Of a stretch of DNA of 34,092 nucleotides, positions 22,766-30,200 are shown piece by piece. The DNA lies in the NCBI GenBank assembly GCA_964545715.1, contig CAZJHX010000114.1:1-34092 (forward strand). The letters run 5' to 3'. The notes beneath the pieces were generated by a model. That model made no database searches. It was given only the letters and a program-made list of their open reading frames with translations, and had not been told where the DNA came from. Within the stretch, counting starts at the first letter, position 1. Each line of letters opens with the position of its first letter. The translations under genes were made by a program, and so were the position numbers. Source of the DNA: CAZJHX01 sp964545715. Lineage in GTDB: Bacteria; Myxococcota_A; UBA9042; GCA-2863065.

Positions 22766-24193
22766 TTGCCCTCACGTCTCCCCGCAATCGCCGTCGCGCT
22801 TGCCGTCAGCTGCGTGCTGGCGGGCAGCGCGCGCGGGGAGGGCGTCCGTATCGGCGGCAGCGTCAGCACGACGTTTCAGGCCGCGCTGATCGGGTGCGGG
22901 GGCAAGACCTCCTGCCGCTTCCTCAACTTTCGAAACGCAAACATCGTCGGGCTTACGATCGACGCACAGCCGTCGGCAACGACCGAGCTCTTCGGCGACG
23001 TGTCGGTGCGCAACATCAACTTTGCCCGCATCGACGAGCTGGACGACACGGGCGAGATCAGCGCGGTCCAGCCCGTCGACATTCGCGTCAATGAGGCGCG
23101 CCTGAGCCTGTTCGATCTCTTCGGGGCCGGCGGGCTGGACCTCTCGGCGGGCACGATGCGCATCGCGTGGGGGGAGGGCGACGGGCTGAACCCGACGGAT
23201 GTGGTCAACCCGTACAACCTGGAGGACGGCACCGGGTTCGACGAGCGGCTGTCATCGCTGGCCATGCAGCTGGCGTATTCGGTGGGCGATGTGCGGATCG
23301 AGGCCACCGTGGTGCCGATCTTCATGCCGGGCATCCTGCCCATCGAGCACATCGACTTCACGGCGCTGGGAGACCCGCAGGACGTCTTCGACCTGGCGGA
23401 CGACCAGGATGAGCCGCCGGAGATCCAGAATGTAGATACGCCGACCGCCGTGCCGGAGCCGGGGCTGAACAACATTCAGGCCGCGGCGCGCATCAAGTAC
23501 GCCAGCCCGGTCGGTGACTTCGCGCTGATGTTCTACCGCGGGTTCGAGTCGCTGCCCCAGGCGTCGGGCGCGGTGCGGTTCACCGGCTTCCAGACGCAGA
23601 ACCGAATCGATATCGGGGTGCCGCTGGTCTACCCCAAGCTGATGATGGGCGGCGCGTCCTATCGCGGACCGATCGTCGGCCGGCTGTCGGCGTGGGCGGA
23701 GGTGGCTGTGATGATCCCGGAGAAGCACGCGCTGACGGCGGCCAAAAACCAGCTGGAGGCGCTGGTGAAGCTGGGCCGCCTGGACGAGGTGCCGGACCCG
23801 ATTCCGACGCAGACGACCCAAAGCGACGACGTCTACGTCAAGGCGATCGCAGGCCTGGAGTACATCTTTGCCGACCAGCTGTACGTCAACGCGCAGTACG
23901 CGCGCGGCACGCCGACGGAGCGCCAGTCCGCGGATATCCACGACTATGTGCTGGTCGGACTGCGCTGGACGCTGTTGGAGGGGAAGCTAAACCTCGGCGC
24001 ACGCGGCGCTCTAGAGGTGGCGGATGGCGGCGACACGCTGGGATACCAGGCGGGCGGCAGCATCTCCTGGCTGCACGGCGACGCTGCTGAGCTGCGCCTG
24101 AGCACGACGTTTTTGGGTGGGGACGAGGATGCGTCGTTCGGCCGCTTCGAGAAGCTGAGCAACGTCCGGCTGAGCTTCAAGCTGGCCTTTTGA
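22766..24193 (+). CDS. Outer-membrane beta-barrel protein, DUF1302-like
   Basis: 475 residues. A signal peptide (LPAIAVALAVSCVLAGSARG, cleavage before EG) precedes an all-beta protein with alternating strands, many turns and a terminal phenylalanine (LSFKLAF). The stretch MRIAWGEGDGLNPTDVVNPY matches the WGE..D..NP.DV.NP pattern seen in DUF1302-type outer-membrane proteins. The start is TTG at 22766, 12 bases after the preceding lipoprotein gene; no ATG lies near the signal peptide. It probably forms a channel or docking pore with the upstream LolA-like protein and lipoprotein. Specific substrate unknown. Confidence 0.78.
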   Translation: MPSRLPAIAVALAVSCVLAGSARGEGVRIGGSVSTTFQAALIGCGGKTSCRFLNFRNANIVGLTIDAQPSATTELFGDVSVRNINFARIDELDDTGEISAVQPVDIRVNEARLSLFDLFGAGGLDLSAGTMRIAWGEGDGLNPTDVVNPYNLEDGTGFDERLSSLAMQLAYSVGDVRIEATVVPIFMPGILPIEHIDFTALGDPQDVFDLADDQDEPPEIQNVDTPTAVPEPGLNNIQAAARIKYASPVGDFALMFYRGFESLPQASGAVRFTGFQTQNRIDIGVPLVYPKLMMGGASYRGPIVGRLSAWAEVAVMIPEKHALTAAKNQLEALVKLGRLDEVPDPIPTQTTQSDDVYVKAIAGLEYIFADQLYVNAQYARGTPTERQSADIHDYVLVGLRWTLLEGKLNLGARGALEVADGGDTLGYQAGGSISWLHGDAAELRLSTTFLGGDEDASFGRFEKLSNVRLSFKLAF

Positions 24194-24224
24194 GATCCGC
24201 GCCACATTCGTCAATAATCCCCCC

Positions 24225-24938
24225 GTGGACGACATCGCACGACGCAAGGACACGCCGCGCCTGAACTCAGGGCTCGTGGTCCATTTCGGCACAACCGCCG
24301 CCATCCAATCCGGCATCGTGCACAACATGAGCCCGTCGGGGATCGGCATGTTCACGCGCGTGGTGTACCCGCCCGGAACCCGGTTTCAGCTGACGCTCGT
24401 GCCCGAGGAGGGCGACAAGGTTCAGTGCGACGGGGAGGTGCGGTGGACGCGTCTGCTGGCCAACCCACATCGCGTCGCGCACAAGTACGAGATGGGCGTG
24501 ATGTTGCTGGCCCCGCCGTATCACTTCACCGAGCTCTTCAATCGCATCTGGGGCGATCACGAGCGCCAGCTGGTTGCCCAGCGTCGCGGCGGCGCGCTCC
24601 CGGTGAGCTTTGTCGAGCCGGCGCACACCGCACCGACGGTCAACGGCTGGGTCGCCGAGGGCGGGGCCTACATCTTCTCGGGCGAGAAACCCAAGGTGGG
24701 CAACCTGCTGTTCGTGCGCGTGCACCTGCCGCAGCTGCGCGACGTCGTCTGGGCGCTGGGCCGCGTGGACCACGTACGACTGGCCGCCGGCGACGATCCG
24801 GGCGGCGTGGCGGTGCGCTACCTGCGCCTGCTGGCGGGCGATCAGGTCGCGATCCAGGCGGACCTGGAGAGACTGGACGCGCAGCACAACGTCGGGATCG
24901 CGCGCGTCGTCACCGCCAAAGTGCTGCAGGGCAAATAG
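24225..24938 (+). CDS. PilZ-domain protein with a second, degenerate PilZ-like half
   Basis: 237 residues, soluble. The N-terminal half (1-115) is a PilZ barrel: RRKDTPRLNSGLVVHF, then VHNMSPSGIGMFT containing the NxSxxG motif (N35, S37, G40), GEVRWTR and YEMGVMLL. The upstream arginines (R6, R7, R12) do not make an exact RxxxR, so c-di-GMP affinity is uncertain. The C-terminal half (125-225) repeats the layout in reduced form (GWVAEGGAYIFS, ALGRVDHVR, GVAVRYLRLL) without the binding motif, suggesting a tandem PilZ with one silent copy. The start is GTG at 24225. The stop is followed at once by the second large palindrome. Confidence 0.82.
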   Translation: MDDIARRKDTPRLNSGLVVHFGTTAAIQSGIVHNMSPSGIGMFTRVVYPPGTRFQLTLVPEEGDKVQCDGEVRWTRLLANPHRVAHKYEMGVMLLAPPYHFTELFNRIWGDHERQLVAQRRGGALPVSFVEPAHTAPTVNGWVAEGGAYIFSGEKPKVGNLLFVRVHLPQLRDVVWALGRVDHVRLAAGDDPGGVAVRYLRLLAGDQVAIQADLERLDAQHNVGIARVVTAKVLQGK

Positions 24939-25106
24939 TGGAGTGTCAGCGAAGTCCGTCACCTGTTACGGGCGCGCTGGCTGGGCGGTCTCAGCGTCCA
25001 CCTCCTTACCGGGGCGCCACCCCGCCCGCGTCGGCGGACCGCTGCGCTCGCCGAGCCCGCCAGGCCAGCACGCCCGAAACAGGCGACGGACTTGCCTGAC
25101 CCCCCA
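24939..25106. repeat. Second large imperfect inverted repeat (58-bp arms)
   Basis: The left arm 24939-24996 and the right arm 25049-25106 are reverse complements at about 47 of 58 positions (the inner 45 at about 84 percent). A central mini-hairpin CGGGG-CGCCA-CCCCG lies at 25010-25024. It begins right after the stop of the PilZ gene and fills the gap to the GT2 gene, overlapping the first TTG of that gene. The plan resembles the element at 3608-3791: long arms with a CGGGG/CCCCG hairpin about 5 bases left of centre, though the arm sequences differ. It could be a terminator/attenuator, a mobile palindrome or a template-switch product. Confidence 0.85.
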
Positions 25107-26099
25107 CCAGGCGGCGTGCCCGCCCGGGCGACGGTGCTGCTGCCTGTGCGGGACTGCGCACAGACCGTCGGCGCTGCGGTCGACAGCGTCCTGCAGCAGC
25201 GCTTTGCAGACTTCACCCTGCTGGTCATCGACGACGGCTCGACCGATGAGACGGCGGACGTCGTCGCAGCCCGGGACAGCGATGACCGGGTGACGCTGGT
25301 GCGGGGCCCGGCGCGGGGCCTGATCGGCGCGCTGAACGCCGGCCTGGAGCGCGTGGAGTCGCCCTATCTGGTCCGCATGGACGGTGACGACCTGATGCAC
25401 CCCGACCGCATCGGAGCACAGGTGCAGGCGCTGGACGGCGATGCGTCGCTGGCGCTGGTCTCGTCGCGGGTGGCGCTGGATCCGCCGGACAGCGGCATGG
25501 CGCGCTATGTGGAGTGGCTGAACGGCCTGGTGACGCCCGAGCAGATCGCGGCCGAGATCTACGTTGAGGCGCCGGTGTGCCACCCGAGCGTGACGCTACG
25601 CACCGAGGTGTTGCGCGCCGTCGGGGGCTATCGGGACCGCGGCTGGGCCGAGGACTACGATCTCTGGCTGCGACTGCACCAATCCGGCGCCCGCATGGCG
25701 CAGGTGCCCCGGACTCTGCACGTCTGGCGCGACCACGACCGCAGGCTGACCCGCACGGACCCCCGCTATGCGCCGGCGCGCTTTTTTGACTTGAAGGCGC
25801 ACTTTCTGGCGCGCGTGCTGGACGGACGCGCCAGGATCTGGGGAGCGGGGCGGGACGGGCGGCGATTGGCGCGAGCGCTTGTGGCCGAGGGCGTGGTGAT
25901 CGAGGCGTTCATCGACATCGATCCCAAGAAGATCGGGGGCGTCCGGCGCGGAGACATCCCGATCATCGGACCGGACGGGATCGGTGACGGCGCACCGATC
26001 ATCAGCGCGGTGGGCGTCCGCGGCGCGCGCGCCGACATCCGCAGGCGGCTGACAACGCTGGGGCTCGAGGAGGGCGCCGACTTCATCTGCGCCGCATGA
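25092..26099 (+). CDS. Family 2 glycosyltransferase with C-terminal Rossmann-like domain
   Basis: 335 residues from the first TTG. Residues 10-220 are a GT-A glycosyltransferase: VLLPVRD at the start, LLVIDDGSTDETADV, MDGDD (the metal-binding DxD) and GWAEDYDLWLRL with the usual catalytic-base ED. Residues 240-335 form a second domain opening with ARIWGAGRDGRRLARAL, a glycine-rich nucleotide-binding turn, then AFIDIDPKKIGG and PIIG, resembling the Rossmann-like units of sugar-modifying enzymes. Substrate unknown; a surface glycan is likely. The true start may be the GTG at 25116, since the TTG at 25092 lies inside the palindrome and neither has a good ribosome site. It sits 17 bases before the YdjM-like gene. 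Confidence 0.87.
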   Translation: MPDPPPGGVPARATVLLPVRDCAQTVGAAVDSVLQQRFADFTLLVIDDGSTDETADVVAARDSDDRVTLVRGPARGLIGALNAGLERVESPYLVRMDGDDLMHPDRIGAQVQALDGDASLALVSSRVALDPPDSGMARYVEWLNGLVTPEQIAAEIYVEAPVCHPSVTLRTEVLRAVGGYRDRGWAEDYDLWLRLHQSGARMAQVPRTLHVWRDHDRRLTRTDPRYAPARFFDLKAHFLARVLDGRARIWGAGRDGRRLARALVAEGVVIEAFIDIDPKKIGGVRRGDIPIIGPDGIGDGAPIISAVGVRGARADIRRRLTTLGLEEGADFICAA

Positions 26100-26116
26100 C
26101 AAAGTAGAGTACCGGC

Positions 26117-27148
26117 GTGGAGAACATCGCTCACACGCTTTGCGGCATCGCGGTCGCGGAGACCGGCTTTGTGGATCGCGTCGGCAAAAAGACGGCGTGG
26201 TGGACGGCGATCGTGGCGGCCAACGCGGCCGATGTCGACCTGCTGACGTATCCGGTGATCGGCCACGATCACTACATGATGTGGCATCGGGGCGTGTCGC
26301 ACAGCCTGCTGGCCTGCCTGGTGGCGCCGCCGCTGATCGCGCTGGTCGCACACAAGCTGTCGGGACGCTCGTTCAAGCTGCTGTGGGTGCTGGCATTTCT
26401 GGGCTACGCGACCCATCTGCTGATGGACGTGGTGACCAGCTGGGGGACGATGCTGCTGATGCCGTTCGACGACGCGCGGTTCAGCACGCACTGGGTCTAC
26501 ATCATCGACATCTTCTTCTGGATTATCTTGTCGGCGCCGTTCTGGCTGACCCGCATCGTTCCGATCGATCGGCGCTTCGCCGCGCGGTTCTCGCTGGGGT
26601 TGGTGGCCGCGTACGTCGGGCTGTGCGGGGTGCTGCACTCGGTAGCTGTAGACGACGTGGAAGAGGCGGCAGAGCGCCAGGGCATCGCGCTGACGCACGC
26701 GGCGGCCTTCCCTGCGCCGTTTTTGCCGGTGCTCTGGAACGGCATCGGAGCAGACGAGCGCTTCTTGTATCAAGGCGCCATCCAGGTCGTCGGGGGTGCG
26801 GAGCCACAGCTGCGTCCGCGCGCGCGCAATCTGGATCACGATGCCGTAAAGGCAGCGCTGGCCACCGACTATGGAGGCCGGTTCGCAAATTGGTGGGCGG
26901 ACATACCTTTCGCGCAGGTACGGTGTCGGGGCAAGGAGCGATACGTGATGGTGGGCGACCTGAAATACGTGAACCCGTGGTACGGGCGCCCGTCGTTTTC
27001 CCTAGTTTTTCAGGTGGCGCGACCCGATAAGAGCAGCAGTCTCAAGGTTGTCAAGAGGTACTGGCAGACGCCCTGGACCGACCAGGACGTACCCACGGCG
27101 GACTGCCCGACCGGACCGAAGCGGAAGCGCAAGCCCAAGGGGAGCTGA
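26117..27148 (+). CDS. YdjM-type metal-dependent hydrolase-like membrane protein
   Basis: 343 residues. The N-terminal half is a polytopic membrane domain with the family's polar motifs: HTLCGIAVAETG near the start, ANAADVDLL, HRGVSHSLL and THLLMDVVTSWGT, where the His and Asp residues are the proposed metal ligands of the membrane-bound hydrolase family (DUF457/YdjM). About five hydrophobic segments are visible between residues 28 and 185. The C-terminal 150 residues are soluble and end in a lysine-rich tail (GPKRKRKPKGS). Function is not established for most members. The start is GTG at 26117. The stop is followed closely by the open frame of the GGDEF giant. Confidence 0.85.
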   Translation: MENIAHTLCGIAVAETGFVDRVGKKTAWWTAIVAANAADVDLLTYPVIGHDHYMMWHRGVSHSLLACLVAPPLIALVAHKLSGRSFKLLWVLAFLGYATHLLMDVVTSWGTMLLMPFDDARFSTHWVYIIDIFFWIILSAPFWLTRIVPIDRRFAARFSLGLVAAYVGLCGVLHSVAVDDVEEAAERQGIALTHAAAFPAPFLPVLWNGIGADERFLYQGAIQVVGGAEPQLRPRARNLDHDAVKAALATDYGGRFANWWADIPFAQVRCRGKERYVMVGDLKYVNPWYGRPSFSLVFQVARPDKSSSLKVVKRYWQTPWTDQDVPTADCPTGPKRKRKPKGS

Positions 27149-27244
27149 GTCATAAGCCGTCTGGACGAAAAACGTTCGGGCCCGGCAGGAAGCACGGACG
27201 AACGAAAACAGGACCCCTCGCACGACGCGTCAGACCCGCACCAG

Positions 27245-30200
27245 TTGCCGCCCCAGGCGCTGGCTGATCTGGTGTATCGCGACGACCTGACCAACCTCTA
27301 CAACCGCCGCTATCTACGCCCGTTTCTGAAGAAGCACGTCAACGAGAAGCAGACGGATGCGGCGCCTTTCTCGCTGGTGATGATCGACCTGGACCACTTC
27401 AAGGCGGTCAATGACACCTACGGCCACCTGGCCGGCGACAGCGTCCTGATCCAGCTGTCGGACCGCATTCGCAAGGCGGTGCGCAGCGAAGAGGTCGTCG
27501 TCCGATACGCCGGCGACGAGTTCATGCTGCTGATGCCGGGCACGCTGCGCGATGACGCCGTGAAGATCGCGGAGCGCCTGCGTCGGGAGTCGAGCTCGAC
27601 CCCGTTTAATGTGGGCGGTTCGAGCACGGCGACAGTGACGCTGTCCATCGGTGTCGCGTCTTTCCCCGAGGATGCCGTAACGCCGGTCGCGCTGATCGAC
27701 GCCGCTGATCGGGCGATGTATCACTCCAAGCAGGGCGGTCGGGACCGCGTAACCGCCGCCGCCTGGAAGACCGCGGCCACGACGCCGGTGGTCAAGGAGC
27801 TGCTGAGCGGGCTGCCGTGCAGGAAGCTGGTCGGACGCACGATCGCGCTGGCGCGGGCTGAGTCGCTGAGCAACATGGGCGACTACGGACCGACCTGCCT
27901 GATCCTGATCCAGGGCGAGGCCGGGGCCGGCAAGACCCGGGTGTTGCGCGAGATGGAGCGCCGCCGGCGGGACAGCGGGCACCTGACGATGTGGGTGGAC
28001 TGCCGCCCGGAGCTCCACTCGACGCCGTACGCGCCGATTCTAGAGCTGCTCCGAACGGGATTCGCCGCCGACAAAACGCTACAGGGCGAGGTCATCTCGG
28101 TGCTGGGCGACGAAGATCGTGTGGCCCTGTCGAGCCGGCTGCCGGCGTTTGGCCTGAGAGAGCAGCCCGGCGTCGAGCTGAAGCTGCGCAACCCGCGCGC
28201 GGCGTTCTTTACCGCCATCGTGCGCGTCTTGAAGTACCTGGGCCGTGAGCGCCACATGTGCCTGTTTCTGGACGACATCCAGAACGCGGACTCAGCAACG
28301 CTCAAGGTCATCGCGTTTCTAATGCGGGCGGATCAGGTCCGAGAGGCCGGCATCCCGATCTTCGGTACGGTGGCGCTGGATACCCAGCAGGCACAGGGCA
28401 ACGCGACCTTCCCGCGCTTTCAGCAGTCGGTGCGGAGCTGCGGCACGTACGGCTCGATCGATCTCAGGCCGCTGCAGCAAGAGCATGTGGGCTCGATACT
28501 GGACCTGTGCTTTGAGGGGCACGCGTTCCCGAGCTCCCTGGCGGCCAAGATCCAGCAGGTGTCGCGCGGCGTGCCGCTCATCATCGAGGAGGTGCTGACG
28601 CTGCTGGTCCTGGCGGGCTTCATCTCTCGAACCAGCGGCGGCGCCTGGATGCTGGCTCGCCAGGCGGCGACGCAGCTGGCCGGCACGCTGGACGAGTTGG
28701 TGGCAACCCACCTCAGCCGCTTGGATGACGAGACCAGCGGCGCGGTGCTCAAGGCGTCGGTGATCGGGTCGCGCTTCAGCGTGGATCTCCTGCGCAAGGT
28801 GCTGGGGGTCAACGAGGGCCGTGCGCAGCAGCTGACGGACAAGGCGGTGCGCTTCAAGCTGCTGGAGGACGCCCAGACGCCCGGGGAGCCGGACCGGCTG
28901 GCCTTCACGAACCGCCGCTTGCAGGAGCTGACGTACAACTCCGTGGCCGAGGACATGCGGCGCGAGCTCCACCGCAAGGTGGCAGACGTCAAAGAGCAGG
29001 AGCCGCGATTGGATCTGGACCAGGCGCTGGCCGAGATCGCGCACCACTATGAGAAGGCGGGCGATCGGCGCGCTGAGCTGGCCCGGCGGCGTCAATCCGA
29101 CCGCGCGGCCAAGCTGTTTCGCAACGACGAGGTCAACGAGTATTACGAGGTGGCGGGCAAGCTGGCCGCCCCACGAATCGTCGCGCACATCGCGGAGTCG
29201 ACGACCCCCCTGCCGGCGAGCGCGTTGGCCCTGGTGCCCGACATCATGAAGCGGCTGATCGCGGTGCAGCGCGGTGTGCAGATGTATCCGCCGGGCAGCC
29301 GCTACACCGTCAACGCCATCGCGGAGTGCCTGAAGGCGATCGGGGCGGTCCTGAAGCACGCGGAGTCGGTCACGATCAAGGACCGCGGCGGCGCGCTGGA
29401 GATCAATGGGGTCGCCCATGAGATGACACGCTGGGGCATGGTCGGCACGCAGGTGCTGCGCGACTTTCGCAAGGCCCTGGTCCACAGTCTGACGTTCACG
29501 CGCGCGATCTGCGACCGCGATATCGAGACGCTGGCGGCGGGCATGCTGAGGTTCTCAGAGCGGGCGAAGGGCGCCGACTGGAAGGACTTCATGAGCGAGC
29601 GCAGGGCTCGCGGCATCGGCGTCATTCCCAAGCGTTATCGGGCGCAGTCCGGACGCGGCGGCACCGACACCGGCAACCTGGAAGGGCTGGCGGACGACGT
29701 CGAAAAGCACCTGGCCATGCTGAAGAGCGTCCTGCGGTTCACGGCGGCGGCGGCGGAGGCTGTGCAGCTGTACCCGACAGGCTCGGAGACCGTGCGGCGC
29801 GCGGTCGAGGGCATCGCGGAGGGCTTTCGCCAGTGCCACGCGGTGTTGTCGCCGGTCAACATGGGCGTGACCGCCGAGGGCTTCCTGGTAAACGATCTGC
29901 GCATCGATACGCGCACGTTCGGCCAGGGCGTCAAGGTGATGCACGACCTGTTCGAGCGCAACAGCATCAGCAGCGTGTCGTTTCATACGGGGGTGCAGCC
30001 GCCGGAGCTCGAGAGCTTCTTCCGCTATCTCGGCACCGGCATGGGCCTGGATGACGCGGCCGACTGGGACGACCGCCTGTCGGCGCTGGGCGTCGCTCAT
30101 ATTCGAGTGGACGAGTACCACTTCATCGCGGCGGACGCCGAGGGCGGCGTGGAAGAGCCGCCGGAGCCGGAGGAGGACGAGCGGGAGGAGCTTGCCCGGC

